Below are positions 8,925 through 17,490 of a stretch of 64,000 nt of DNA, in pieces. The DNA is taken from the NCBI GenBank assembly GCA_900473745.1, contig UCMW01000002.1:96523-160522 (forward strand). Direction: 5' to 3'. Each line of letters opens with the position of its first letter. Within the stretch, counting starts at the first letter, position 1. Made by a program: the position numbers and the translations under genes. The notes beneath the pieces are model-generated. The model was given only the letters and a program-made list of their open reading frames with translations, was not told the origin of the DNA and did not search any database. Origin of the DNA: Hyphomicrobiales bacterium. Its GTDB lineage: Bacteria; Pseudomonadota; Alphaproteobacteria; Rhizobiales; Rhizobiaceae.

Positions 8925-8940
8925 TGTGATCCCAATCACA
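8925..8940. promoter_or_regulatory. CRP-type operator just before luxR
   Basis: TGTGATCCCAATCACA contains TGTGA-N6-TCACA, the exact core of a CRP (cAMP receptor) site. It ends 23 bases before the luxR ATG, so a bound factor would overlap or follow the promoter and could repress. CRP/FNR family regulators are plentiful in rhizobia. Confidence 0.6.
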
Positions 8941-8963
8941 GCGGGAATGAAGCGGGGGTGTCG

Positions 8964-9704
8964 ATGTCAGACAGGCAGGTCACAGCCAATGCGATGTTCG
9001 ATTTCATCACGGAATCGTCGCGAGCCCGCAACAATGGCGAGGTTCTTGCCTGCCTGGATACGGCCGCCAAGGCTTTCGGCATGGACTGTTATGCGATCTC
9101 CGGCATACCCCTGCCGAGTGAGCGCATCGACCCCTATTTCATGCTCAATGCCTGGCCGGATGGCTGGTTCGAACGGTACGTGCAGGAGAACTACGTCCAT
9201 GTGGATCCCGTCATCTACCGCACAAAGATGTCGGACGAGGCCTTTGTCTGGTCGGAGGCACTTGCAGACAGGCCAGTCACTCGAGCCGCAAAGCGCGTCA
9301 TGAACGAGGCCACAGAATTTGGGATGTATGACGGCTACAGCGTGCCGCTGCACTCCGTTGGCGGCTTTCAGGCGATCGTGACCTTCGGCGCCCGCAAAGT
9401 CGACCTGTCCCAGGAGCAGCGTGGCGCGCTGCACATCATTTCAATCTATGCGCACAACAGGTTGCGTGCTTTCCTGTCGGAAGGCACGGAAAAAAAAGCG
9501 CCTGCGGTCGCAAAGGTCACCCCACGGGAGCGTGAGGTGATCCTGTGGTGTGCCGCTGGCAAGACCAACTGGGAGATTGGCCAGATCCTTGGAATCTCGG
9601 AAAAAACCGTGCAACACGAGATTGCTTCCGCCAGCCGGAAGTTGAATTCCGTCAATCGTGCACAACTGATCGCCGAGTCGATTCGGCTTGGTCTAATCAG
9701 ATAA
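8964..9704 (+). CDS. LuxR-type acyl-homoserine lactone receptor/regulator
   Basis: Quorum-sensing transcription factor of 246 residues. The N-terminal autoinducer-binding domain keeps the family positions W..Y, then DP, then W in WFERYVQENYVHVDPVIYR and FVWSEAL. The C-terminal LuxR helix-turn-helix begins at TPREREVILWCAAGKTNWEI and ends with NRAQLIAESIRLGLI. An in-frame GTG at 8958 is a weaker start. The cognate synthase gene is 71 bases downstream on the same strand, as in the rhizobial cinR-cinI and sinR-sinI pairs. Confidence 0.93.
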   Translation: MSDRQVTANAMFDFITESSRARNNGEVLACLDTAAKAFGMDCYAISGIPLPSERIDPYFMLNAWPDGWFERYVQENYVHVDPVIYRTKMSDEAFVWSEALADRPVTRAAKRVMNEATEFGMYDGYSVPLHSVGGFQAIVTFGARKVDLSQEQRGALHIISIYAHNRLRAFLSEGTEKKAPAVAKVTPREREVILWCAAGKTNWEIGQILGISEKTVQHEIASASRKLNSVNRAQLIAESIRLGLIR

Positions 9705-9775
9705 ATAGGCAGAACGGCCTATATTGAATTTGTCACCCATGTCGCAGTGTTTGCCCTGGCTTTTGGGGGGCTACA

Positions 9776-10477
9776 ATGCTCGCGACAATTCTGGGTGCAG
9801 ATGCGCTACGCCATGACGAACTCATGGAAAAGGTCTGGCAGTTTCGACATCGACAGTTCGTCGAGAGGTTGGGCTGGGAGGCCTGTCGGCGCCCGGACGG
9901 ACGGGAGATCGACCAGTTCGACGGTGATCAGGCGATCCACCTGCCGCTCGTTATCGACGGCGAGGTCGTCGGCTACAGCCGACTTTTGCCGACGCTCCAG
10001 CCGCATCTGCTGTCGGACGTCTACCCGCATCTGATGGACGGAGCCGAATGGCCGCGTGCGACGCGCATCTTTGAATGGACCCGCTGCATCGCCGAGGCGT
10101 CCGACAAGACGATCGGCGGTGTTCCGATTTCCAACATCCTGATGACCGGCGTCATTGAGTATTGTCTCGTGGCCGGGATCGAAACCTTGGTGGTCGAGAC
10201 GCATCCGAAACTGGTCAATCTTCTCGTGACGACGGGTTGGAACGTCATGCCGCTTGCGGCCCCAAGCGTGCTGGAAGGTGCGCTCATCGTACCAATCACG
10301 GCAAAGCCGTCGATGGCGGGTCTTTTGAGGCACCACGAGCTCTACGGGATCACCGGGAGCGTCCTCGATCTCGATTATGCACACGGCAATCCATTCGGGC
10401 CGTCGGCGCTATCGCGCCTCGCTTTCGTCGAGGAGCAACACGGAAATGTTCAATATGAAAGAATGGCAGGAGAATAA
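9776..10477 (+). CDS. Acyl-homoserine-lactone synthase (LuxI family)
   Basis: LuxI-type synthase of 233 residues that makes an N-acyl-homoserine lactone from S-adenosylmethionine and an acyl carrier. Conserved positions are visible: R and F in VWQFRHRQFVERLGWE, the acidic pair in DQFDGDQAIHL, the arginine in GYSRLLPT and E-x-x-R in IFEWTRC. A GGGGGG stretch precedes the ATG. It is followed after one base by a small gene. The length fits the long-chain-AHL CinI/SinI branch, but the acyl chain cannot be read from sequence. Confidence 0.93.
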   Translation: MLATILGADALRHDELMEKVWQFRHRQFVERLGWEACRRPDGREIDQFDGDQAIHLPLVIDGEVVGYSRLLPTLQPHLLSDVYPHLMDGAEWPRATRIFEWTRCIAEASDKTIGGVPISNILMTGVIEYCLVAGIETLVVETHPKLVNLLVTTGWNVMPLAAPSVLEGALIVPITAKPSMAGLLRHHELYGITGSVLDLDYAHGNPFGPSALSRLAFVEEQHGNVQYERMAGE

Positions 10478-10478
10478 C

Positions 10479-10784
10479 ATGACGGATGGCAATTTCCCAT
10501 CCTCCGATCTCTACGTGCGCTCCATGGTGGAGGAGCAGGTTCGCAGCTTGAGGGAGATCATCCGGGGCGTATCGCAAAAGGCGCCCCTCAGTGACGAGAC
10601 CCTGTTTCTCGATCACCTGCTGCAAATGGTGTCGCTGGCAGCAGCCATCGAGGGCACGGATCGCAAGCGGGTCGGCGGTGGTCGAAAGCGTTCGCCTTCA
10701 GAGGCCGACCACCACCTGTCGGACATCCACATTGACGTCGCAAAGCTGGAGCTCGTCGCGCAACGCCTCGATCGCGCCCAGTAG
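10479..10784 (+). CDS. Small protein co-transcribed with the luxI gene
   Basis: A 101-residue soluble protein, mostly helical in appearance (MVEEQVRSLREIIRGVSQ, then FLDHLLQMVSLAAAIEG) with a basic patch, RKRVGGGRKR. The ATG is one base after the luxI stop and AGGAGA lies five bases before it, so it is translationally linked to the synthase. The position is that of cinS beside cinI in Rhizobium leguminosarum, an anti-repressor of PraR. I cannot show homology, so the role is inference. Its last 87 bases overlap a gene on the other strand. Confidence 0.65.
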   Translation: MTDGNFPSSDLYVRSMVEEQVRSLREIIRGVSQKAPLSDETLFLDHLLQMVSLAAAIEGTDRKRVGGGRKRSPSEADHHLSDIHIDVAKLELVAQRLDRAQ

Positions 10785-11000
10785 ATAATTGCGGACCTCG
10801 AGGCTGTCGCCACGGCTTTCACAGAGCCGTTCGAGGGCCTCGTCGATCTGGAAGAGACAGTCCTCGACATAATCATTGGCATCGACAGAGCTGACGGCTG
10901 TCTGAAGATGCTGCCTGAAGTTCGACTTCAGGCGGTCGCAGTCGCCGATGTCGGCTGGGAAGATCTGGGTCTTCAGATGGTTCAGTGTGTCGTGATACAT
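10698..11000 (-). CDS. Hypothetical protein convergent with the luxI operon
   Basis: A 100-residue, cysteine-containing, helix-rich acidic protein (MYHDTLNHLKTQIFPADIGD at the N-terminus). I do not recognise a family. It shares 87 bases tail to tail with the small gene behind luxI. Its upstream region (11001-11218) holds three TTGCA-based palindromes, the nearest ending 12 bases from its start codon, which supports it as a regulated gene. An alternative is that only one of the two overlapping frames is real. Confidence 0.5.
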   Translation of the reverse strand: MYHDTLNHLKTQIFPADIGDCDRLKSNFRQHLQTAVSSVDANDYVEDCLFQIDEALERLCESRGDSLEVRNYLLGAIEALRDELQLCDVNVDVRQVVVGL

Positions 11001-11011
11001 GGAATCCCTAA

Positions 11012-11169
11012 TGCAACCGATTGCAACTTCAGAATGTGGTCAGAAGTCTGCAGCGATTGCAATCGCAGAATGATACCACAGACGCCTATTCATGCCGTTT
11101 GATCCCGTCAGCCCAAAATTTGCCCGGTCTGGTTCGGTCGTTTGTAATGACGACATGCAACGGTTGCAT
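11012..11169. promoter_or_regulatory. Cluster of three TTGCA-type palindromes
   Basis: Three related dyads occur in 158 bases: TGCAACCGATTGCA at 11012-11025, GCGATTGCAATCGC at 11053-11066 and ATGCAACGGTTGCAT at 11155-11169. All are centred on TGCAA/TTGCA half-sites and lie upstream of the minus-strand gene ending at 11000. They look like a multi-site operator for one dimeric regulator, which I cannot name. Confidence 0.5.
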
Positions 11170-11218
11170 TGGGCTAGCCAGCGCATAGCGACCACCTGGA
11201 ATGCGGCAAGCGTTCGAA

Positions 11219-11545
11219 TCAATCCCGCTTGATGCTGAGCAAGACGTCCCAGAGATTGGCGCCGGTTTCGAAGGCGCTGGCATTGGCCTTGAAGCCGATC
11301 TCACTCTGGATGAGTGATAGCATTTCCGTCGCCAGATTCACATTCGACAGGTCGTCGAAAGTTTGCTGACCGGAGGGGGCGACGGAGGCCGTCACGCCGC
11401 CGGGCTGGGAACTGGCGAATTTGGTTTCCAGCCGGTCATAGCCCGGTGTCATGGCATTGGCGACATTGTTCGCCGTGGACGCGAGGCGTGTCTTCTCCGC
11501 CTGCATGCCCGAAAGCGATATGCCCATGATTGCCGAAATGCTCAT
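11219..11545 (-). CDS. FlgB/FlgC-like flagellar rod family protein
   Basis: A 108-residue protein with the N-terminal flagellar rod/hook motif (SGMQAEKTRLASTANNVANAMTPGYDRLE) and the C-terminal rod-type helix (NLATEMLSLIQSEIGFKANASAF). This is the layout of FlgB/FlgC rod proteins, which polymerise through both ends, but shorter and away from any flagellar cluster. It may be a paralogue exported by the flagellar machinery. The start at 11545 gives the compact family form; a longer frame to 11725 lacks family character. Confidence 0.75.
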   Translation of the reverse strand: MSISAIMGISLSGMQAEKTRLASTANNVANAMTPGYDRLETKFASSQPGGVTASVAPSGQQTFDDLSNVNLATEMLSLIQSEIGFKANASAFETGANLWDVLLSIKRD

Positions 11546-11717
11546 TGCCGTTCCTGCAGCGTGAAGTCCACAATGGCACGATAGACGATACGGGTTAGGT
11601 TTCTCCAAAGGCTTGCGGTTTCCAGAAGCTTTCGGTCCCTGCAGGAATGTCCCGTTTCCGCACGCGATTCGAGACCTAATTCGCAGCATCGGCAGCGGAA
11701 CGGAAGCTGCGGGGCGG

Positions 11718-11754
11718 ACAGGCAAAAAAGAACCCGGCGGTCTGCCGGGTTCTT
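11718..11754 (-). terminator. Terminator after the DUF1236 gene
   Basis: On the minus strand AAGAACCCGGC and GCCGGGTTCTT form a perfect 11-bp stem with a 5-base loop, followed by a T run (the A run at 11724-11729). It lies 22 bases after the DUF1236 stop. The rest of the gap back to 11545 holds nothing I recognise. Confidence 0.85.
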
Positions 11755-11775
11755 CAACTGAGACGATTGTCGCGT

Positions 11776-12102
11776 TTATTCGATGATCTGAATGATCTGG
11801 CGAGTCTGGGGATCGACGATCACGCGGCGTTCGTTGACGATCGTATAGGAATAGTCCTCATAGCCATCGACCGGATAGAGTTCGACCGGATCCTCGATCA
11901 CGCGGCCGATCAGCACGTCGCCCTCATAAGGAACCGAGCGCACTTCGCGCTCCATGACATAGGTTTCGACCGGGGCAGGCACCACGATGGTCGACTGGGT
12001 GGCGACCGGAGCCTGCTGGATGATGACAGTTTCCTGCGCATTGGCCGACGCCGAGAGCGTCATGAGTGCCGCTGCACCAGCGAGGATAAGAGTATTGCGC
12101 AT
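11776..12102 (-). CDS. Exported DUF1236 domain protein
   Basis: A 108-residue protein with a clear Sec signal peptide (MRNTLILAGAAALMTLSASA, cleavage likely after ANA) and the DUF1236 signature at its end (RRVIVDPQTRQIIQIIE). DUF1236 proteins are small, periplasmic and common in Rhizobiales; their function is unknown. It has its own terminator on the right-to-left strand and stands alone between gcvP and the FlgB/FlgC-like gene. Confidence 0.8.
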   Translation of the reverse strand: MRNTLILAGAAALMTLSASANAQETVIIQQAPVATQSTIVVPAPVETYVMEREVRSVPYEGDVLIGRVIEDPVELYPVDGYEDYSYTIVNERRVIVDPQTRQIIQIIE

Positions 12103-12192
12103 GTCTGTTCTCCTGTGTTGGACAGCTTGAAGAACGGGCGCACGGCCATTCCGTTCCATCACAGGGTTTGTCGGACTGTTATCACAAATGAA

Positions 12193-12216
12193 GAACGCCG
12201 CCTCAAGGGCGGCGTT
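12193..12216 (-). terminator. Terminator after gcvP
   Basis: GAACGCCGCC and GGCGGCGTTC form a 10-bp stem with a short loop, followed on the minus strand by TTCATTT. It starts 26 bases beyond the gcvP stop and closes the glycine cleavage operon. Confidence 0.8.
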
Positions 12217-12241
12217 CAGCAGGCTATTTTAGGGCTGGCTG

Positions 12242-15100
12242 TCACTCTGCCGCTTCTGCGTAGGCTTCCATCGGCGGGCAGGTGCACACCAGGTTCCGGT
12301 CACCATAGACATTGTCGACGCGGTTGACCGACGACCAGTACTTGTCGACCCGGAAGGCACCCGGCGGGTAGCAGGCCTCTTCGCGGCTATAGGGACGATC
12401 CCATTGACCCACCAGATCCTCCACCGTATGGGGGGCGTTCTTCAGCGGGTTGTTGGTCTTGTCCATCCGGCCGTCCTCGATGGCGCGGGCTTCCTCGCGG
12501 ATCGCCAGCATCGCCTCGCAGAAGCGGTCGATTTCCGCCTTGGTCTCCGATTCCGTCGGCTCGATCATCAGCGTGCCGGCCACCGGCCAGCTCATGGTCG
12601 GCGCGTGGAAACCGCAGTCGATCAGACGCTTGGCGACATCGTCGACGGTCACGCCGGCAGACGCCTGCAGCGGGCGGGTGTCGATGATGCATTCATGCGC
12701 CACGCGACCCGAGGCGGACGTGTAGAGCACGTCATAGGCGCCCTTGAGGCGTGCCGCGATGTAGTTGGCGTTGAGGATCGCCACTTTGGTTGCCTGGGTC
12801 AGACCTTCGCCACCCATCATCAGGCAGTATGACCAGCTGATCGGCAGGATAGACGGCGAACCGTAAGGGCCGGCCGAGACTGCACCCGGACGACCGTCGG
12901 TGACGACATGGCCCGGCAGGAAGGGTGCCAGATGCGCCTTGACGCCAATCGGACCCATGCCCGGTCCACCGCCGCCATGGGGGATACAGAAGGTCTTGTG
13001 CAGGTTGAGGTGGGACACGTCAGATCCGATGTCGCCGGGACGCGAAACGCCGACCATGGCGTTCATGTTGGCCCCGTCGAGATAGACCTGGCCACCATGC
13101 TGATGGGTGATCTCGCAGATCTCGCGCACCGTCTCCTCGAACACGCCATGGGTCGAGGGATAGGTGATCATGCAGCAGGAGAGGTTGTCGGCATGCTGTT
13201 CCGCCTTGGCGCGGAAATCGTCGAGATCGACGTCGCCGTTTTCCTTCGACTTCACCGGCACGACCGTCATGCCGACCATCTGGGCCGATGCCGGGTTGGT
13301 GCCGTGGGCTGAAGTCGGGATCAGGCAGACGGTGCGATGCGTATTGCCCCGCGACAGGTGATAGGCGCGGATCGTCAGAAGCCCCGCATATTCCCCTTGA
13401 GCACCCGAATTCGGCTGCATCGAGATCGCGTCGTAGCCGGTGACGGCGCAGAGCTTTTCCGATAGATCGTCGATCATCTCCTTGTAACCCAGCGCCTGAT
13501 CGGCCGGCACGAAGGGATGGATGTCGGAGAATTCAGGCCAGGTGATCGGCAGCATTTCCGCCGTTGCGTTCAGCTTCATCGTGCAGGAGCCGAGCGGGAT
13601 CATCGCCCGGTCGAGTGCCAGATCGCGGTCCGAAAGCCGGCGGATGTAGCGGGTCATCTCGCTTTCCGCGCGGTTCATGTGGAAGATCGGATGGGTCAGG
13701 TAATCGCTGGTCCGCAGCAGATCCGTCGGCAGACGGTAGTCTGCCTCGAACTCCGACACGGTGAATTTGCCACCAAAGGCGCGCCAGACGGCCTCAAGCG
13801 TGGCCGGACGCGTGCGCTCGTCGAGCGCGATGCCGACCTTGGTCTCGCCGACCTTGCGCAGGTTGACGCCTTCGGCGACGGCAGCCCGCATCACTAGGCC
13901 CTGCATGTGCCCGACCTCGACAGTGATCGTGTCGAAGAAGGTTTCGGGCTCGATCGTATAGCCGAGCTTTTCCAGGCCCTTGGCGAGAAGCACCGTCTTG
14001 CGATGGACCTGCTGGGCAATCGCCTTCAATCCTTGAGGACCATGGAAGACGGCATACATCGAGGCCATGACGGCGAGCAGAACCTGCGCGGTGCAGATGT
14101 TCGACGTCGCCTTCTCGCGGCGGATGTGCTGTTCGCGGGTTTGCAGCGACAGGCGATAGGCGCGGTTGCCGCGGGCATCGACGGAGACGCCGACCAGACG
14201 GCCGGGCATGGAGCGCTTGATTGCATCCTTGACCGCCATATAGGCCGCATGCGGACCGCCGTAGCCCATGGGAACGCCGAAACGCTGGGTCGAACCGATG
14301 GCGATATCAGCACCCATTTCGCCAGGCGATTTCAGGAGCAGCAGCGCCAGGATGTCGGCAGCGACGGCGGCAAGCGCGCCGGTCTGGTGCAGACGGGCGA
14401 TCAGGCCGGAGAAGTCGCGGACATGGCCGTGCGTGCCGGGATACTGGAAGATCGCGCCAAACACTTCGGTCGGGTCGAGATCGGTGAAGGGATCGCCGAC
14501 GGTGACGGTCCAGCCGAGCGGCTCGGCGCGGGTCTGGATGACGGCGATGGTCTGCGGGTGGCAGTCCTTGTCGACGAAGAAGCCGGTGGCCTTGGTCTTG
14601 GCGCTGCGCTGGCAGAGCGCCATGGCTTCGGCAGCAGCCGTTGCCTCATCGAGCAGCGAGGCATTGGCCACGTCGAGGCCGGTGAGATCGGTCACCATGG
14701 TCTGGAAGTTCAGAAGCGCCTCGAGGCGGCCCTGAGAGATTTCCGGCTGATAGGGCGTATAGGCCGTGTACCAGGCTGGATTTTCCAGGATGTTGCGCTG
14801 GATGACCGGCGGCGTGATGGTGCCGTAATAGCCCTGGCCGATCAGCGAGGTCAGGACCTTGTTCTTGTTTGCCGTCTCGCGCAGCTTGTCGAGCGCCTCG
14901 CGCTCGGTCATCGCCGCACCCCAGGTGAGCGGCACCTTCTGGCGGATCGAGCCGGGAACGGTGTCGTCGATCATCTCGTCGAGCGAGTGATAGCCGATCA
15001 CCTTCAGCATTTCGGTCATTTCGGCCGGCGAGGGGCCGATATGGCGGCGATTGGCGAAGTCGTACGGATCATAATCCGTGAACTGGAATTCCGTCGTCAT
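12242..15100 (-). CDS. gcvP: Glycine dehydrogenase (decarboxylating), P-protein
   Basis: P-protein of the glycine cleavage system. It uses PLP to decarboxylate glycine and passes the aminomethyl group to the lipoyl arm of GcvH. It is the single-chain form, 952 residues. The PLP lysine is in [20 protein letters not shown] in the C-terminal half; the N-terminal half carries the non-catalytic homologous domain ([19 protein letters not shown] at the start). The ATG overlaps the gcvH stop by one base, so translation is coupled. Confidence 0.96.
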   Translation of the reverse strand: MTTEFQFTDYDPYDFANRRHIGPSPAEMTEMLKVIGYHSLDEMIDDTVPGSIRQKVPLTWGAAMTEREALDKLRETANKNKVLTSLIGQGYYGTITPPVIQRNILENPAWYTAYTPYQPEISQGRLEALLNFQTMVTDLTGLDVANASLLDEATAAAEAMALCQRSAKTKATGFFVDKDCHPQTIAVIQTRAEPLGWTVTVGDPFTDLDPTEVFGAIFQYPGTHGHVRDFSGLIARLHQTGALAAVAADILALLLLKSPGEMGADIAIGSTQRFGVPMGYGGPHAAYMAVKDAIKRSMPGRLVGVSVDARGNRAYRLSLQTREQHIRREKATSNICTAQVLLAVMASMYAVFHGPQGLKAIAQQVHRKTVLLAKGLEKLGYTIEPETFFDTITVEVGHMQGLVMRAAVAEGVNLRKVGETKVGIALDERTRPATLEAVWRAFGGKFTVSEFEADYRLPTDLLRTSDYLTHPIFHMNRAESEMTRYIRRLSDRDLALDRAMIPLGSCTMKLNATAEMLPITWPEFSDIHPFVPADQALGYKEMIDDLSEKLCAVTGYDAISMQPNSGAQGEYAGLLTIRAYHLSRGNTHRTVCLIPTSAHGTNPASAQMVGMTVVPVKSKENGDVDLDDFRAKAEQHADNLSCCMITYPSTHGVFEETVREICEITHQHGGQVYLDGANMNAMVGVSRPGDIGSDVSHLNLHKTFCIPHGGGGPGMGPIGVKAHLAPFLPGHVVTDGRPGAVSAGPYGSPSILPISWSYCLMMGGEGLTQATKVAILNANYIAARLKGAYDVLYTSASGRVAHECIIDTRPLQASAGVTVDDVAKRLIDCGFHAPTMSWPVAGTLMIEPTESETKAEIDRFCEAMLAIREEARAIEDGRMDKTNNPLKNAPHTVEDLVGQWDRPYSREEACYPPGAFRVDKYWSSVNRVDNVYGDRNLVCTCPPMEAYAEAAE

Positions 15101-15462
15101 CAGGCGATCAGCTCCTTGTAGGCGGCCTCGTCGAGCAGGGCGTCGGCGTCAGAAGGGTTGGCGAGCTTCAGCTTGAAGAACCAGGCCGCACCTTCCGGAT
15201 CGGAATTGACCAGCGACGGATCGTCGACGATCGCCTGGTTGATCTCGACCACTTCGCCATCGAGCGGGCAGTACACGTCGGAGGCTGCCTTGACGCTCTC
15301 GACGGTCGCGGCGGTGCCGTCCTTCTTGAAGCTAGACCCTTCGTCCGGCAGTTCGACGAAGACGAGATCGCCGAGTTGGCCGGCGGCATGCGCCGTGATG
15401 CCGACGGTCGCAACGCCGTCTTCGATCTTCAGCCATTCGTGTTCAGCGGTGAATTTCAGCAT
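15100..15462 (-). CDS. gcvH: Glycine cleavage system H protein
   Basis: Lipoyl carrier protein of 120 residues that shuttles the aminomethyl and reduced lipoyl groups among P, T and L proteins. The lipoylated lysine is in the motif [20 protein letters not shown] (about residue 60). The start [10 protein letters not shown] is the family start. gcvT ends 23 bases upstream and gcvP starts at the stop codon. The L-protein (lipoamide dehydrogenase) is not encoded here. Confidence 0.96.
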   Translation of the reverse strand: MLKFTAEHEWLKIEDGVATVGITAHAAGQLGDLVFVELPDEGSSFKKDGTAATVESVKAASDVYCPLDGEVVEINQAIVDDPSLVNSDPEGAAWFFKLKLANPSDADALLDEAAYKELIA

Positions 15463-15485
15463 GGTTCTCTCCGGAGATTTTTTCT

Positions 15486-16625
15486 TCAGCGTTTGTAGGT
15501 GGGGGTGACAAAGGGAAGGGCGGTGACGGTCAGCTGCAACAGCTTGCCACGCACCTCCGCAAAGACCTGGGTGCCGGGGACGGACATATCGGTCGGGACA
15601 TAACCCATGGCGATCGGGCCTTCGGCGCTTGGGCCGAAACCGCCCGATGAGACGTGACCGATCTCGGTCTGGCCTTCGGCATCGGAAAATAGCTTTGCCG
15701 GCGGGCGCACCGGCGCCTTGCCCTCGGGCTTCAGGCCGACGCGGCGGCGGGAAACGCCATTGTCGAGTTCGCCGAGGATGCGTGCTGCACCCGGAAAGCC
15801 GCCCGCACGGGCGCCACCGTTGCGGCGGACCTTCTGGATGCCCCATTCGATCGAGGCTTCAACCGGCGAGGTGGTCGTGTCGATGTCGTTGCCATAGAGG
15901 CAGAGGCCGGCTTCGAGGCGCAGCGAATCACGGGCGCCGAGACCGATCGCCTGACAGTCCGGCTGGTCGAGAAGCGCCTTGGCGAGATCGGCGGCGCGGT
16001 CTGATGGCACCGAGATTTCGAAACCGTCTTCGCCGGAATAGCCCGTGCGGGAGACGAGGGCAGGGATGTCGCCCAGAGACAGTTCACGCACATCCATGAA
16101 CTTCATGGCTGCGACGTCGGTATTCAGCGCCGCAAGCACGGCTTCGGCCTTCGGTCCCTGCAGGGCCAGAAGTGCCCGGTCGTCATGCACGAGAACCTGC
16201 ACGCCCGCCGGGAGCTTCGCCCGCATATGGGCTATGTCGGCATCCTTGCAGCCGGCATTGACCACGACCAACAGGCGTTCGCCGAGGCGGCTGATCATCA
16301 GGTCGTCGAGGATGCCACCATTGTCGTCGGTGAAGAAGCCGTAGCGCTGGCGGCCGTCGTTGAGGCCGAGTATGTCGACGGGAACGAGCATTTCCAGCGC
16401 CTTGGCCGCGTCATCATAGGTGCCGGAGGCGGCGACCAGCTCGACCTGGCCCATATGGGAAACGTCGAAGAGACCAGCGGCGGAACGGGTGTGCAGGTGT
16501 TCCTTCAGCACGCCGGCGGGATACTGCACCGGCATGTCGTAGCCGGCAAAGGGCACCATCTTGGCGCCGAGCGATACATGAAAATCGTAAAGGGGGGTGC
16601 GTTTGAGAGCAATCTGGTCGTCCAA
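15486..16625 (-). CDS. gcvT: Aminomethyltransferase (glycine cleavage T protein)
   Basis: Transfers the methylene group from aminomethyl-lipoyl GcvH to tetrahydrofolate, releasing ammonia. The 379-residue product shows the N-terminal folate-binding GcvT domain ([20 protein letters not shown], then [10 protein letters not shown]) and the C-terminal barrel ([13 protein letters not shown] through PFVTPTYKR). First gene of the gcvTHP operon, 64 bases downstream of a tandem glycine riboswitch, so expression should rise with glycine. Confidence 0.95.
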   Translation of the reverse strand: MDDQIALKRTPLYDFHVSLGAKMVPFAGYDMPVQYPAGVLKEHLHTRSAAGLFDVSHMGQVELVAASGTYDDAAKALEMLVPVDILGLNDGRQRYGFFTDDNGGILDDLMISRLGERLLVVVNAGCKDADIAHMRAKLPAGVQVLVHDDRALLALQGPKAEAVLAALNTDVAAMKFMDVRELSLGDIPALVSRTGYSGEDGFEISVPSDRAADLAKALLDQPDCQAIGLGARDSLRLEAGLCLYGNDIDTTTSPVEASIEWGIQKVRRNGGARAGGFPGAARILGELDNGVSRRRVGLKPEGKAPVRPPAKLFSDAEGQTEIGHVSSGGFGPSAEGPIAMGYVPTDMSVPGTQVFAEVRGKLLQLTVTALPFVTPTYKR

Positions 16626-16689
16626 GACGTCGCCTCCGGGTTTCAGCGCATATGCGCCGGCTCAAGTCAGGGCACGGTTATGCCGGTTC

Positions 16690-16856
16690 ATGAGCCCCCT
16701 CTGTCCTTGTGCCTGAGATTGTTATCCCTTCGGCGCGGCCCGCTTTGGAAACGGGCCTCTCTCCAGAGTGCAGTCGACGCCTTGTGGTCCTTTTGCCTGA
16801 GAGTTTCCGGGGCGGTTGCTCCTTCGGCTCCGGATCAAACCGGTATCTCCCAACAA
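16690..16856 (-). ncRNA. Tandem glycine riboswitch
   Basis: Two aptamers are readable on the minus strand. The first (about 16791-16856) runs from GGAGATACCGG through GCCGAAGGAGCAA to CTCTCAGGCAAAAGGACC. The second (about 16690-16775) runs from GGAGAGAGGCCC through GCCGAAGGGATAACAA to CTCAGGCACAAGGACAGAG. These are the hallmark blocks of glycine aptamers. The position directly before gcvT is the classic one. Confidence 0.95.
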
Positions 16857-17047
16857 GGTCATGAAGGCATTATCCGGCGGGACCCTCTCTTGGCAAGGGG
16901 TGGCGTCGCTCGCGAGCAGATTTTTGTCGCTTGGGCGTCATGTCTGCGGCAGTCGGGCATTGGGCAGTACGGACTGCAGGCGCGGCATCTCGCCACTTGG
17001 CAGGACGGGCACATCGCGATAATGCAATGATTCGAACGGGGACGACG

Positions 17048-17419
17048 ATGAAACCGAAGGTCAAGACAGCGACGATCATCCTGCGCATCTTCTGCGCCAT
17101 CGTCTTCCTGTCGGTCGGTTTTGGTCATCGGACACCTGCCGCGATTGCGGCTGATGTTCAGTCGGCCGCCTACGCTTTGCCAGACGGCAGCTTTGCCGAT
17201 CTCTGCATTGCAGATCAGGGTCAGAAACACGCTAAGCCCGCCGGCGATTGTGAAGCCTGCCGCCTTGCAGGCGCCGTCATCCTGCCTTCACCCTCGGATC
17301 AGTCCTGGCTTGTCAGTGCGTTTTCAAGCCTTGGGTTGATACTCCCCGTCGCCGCGACGGATCGCTCTCGGTATCTCCTCGACCGTCCCCGCCTGCGTGG
17401 GCCACCGCTCACCGTCTGA
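17048..17419 (+). CDS. DUF2946-like exported or membrane-anchored protein
   Basis: A 123-residue protein with an N-terminal hydrophobic segment (TATIILRIFCAIVFLSVGFG), a cysteine pair in GDCEACRLAGAVILP and a second hydrophobic region near the C-terminus. This matches the small DUF2946 proteins found beside copper-related genes. It lies 71 bases upstream of the YcnI-PCuAC fusion gene on the same strand, so a role in copper handling is likely but inferred. Confidence 0.6.
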   Translation: MKPKVKTATIILRIFCAIVFLSVGFGHRTPAAIAADVQSAAYALPDGSFADLCIADQGQKHAKPAGDCEACRLAGAVILPSPSDQSWLVSAFSSLGLILPVAATDRSRYLLDRPRLRGPPLTV

Positions 17420-17490
17420 TCGTTTTCACCAACAGACAATGACAGACGACCGCCGACGGCCAAGACGGACCGCGGCACGGAGAGACACCC

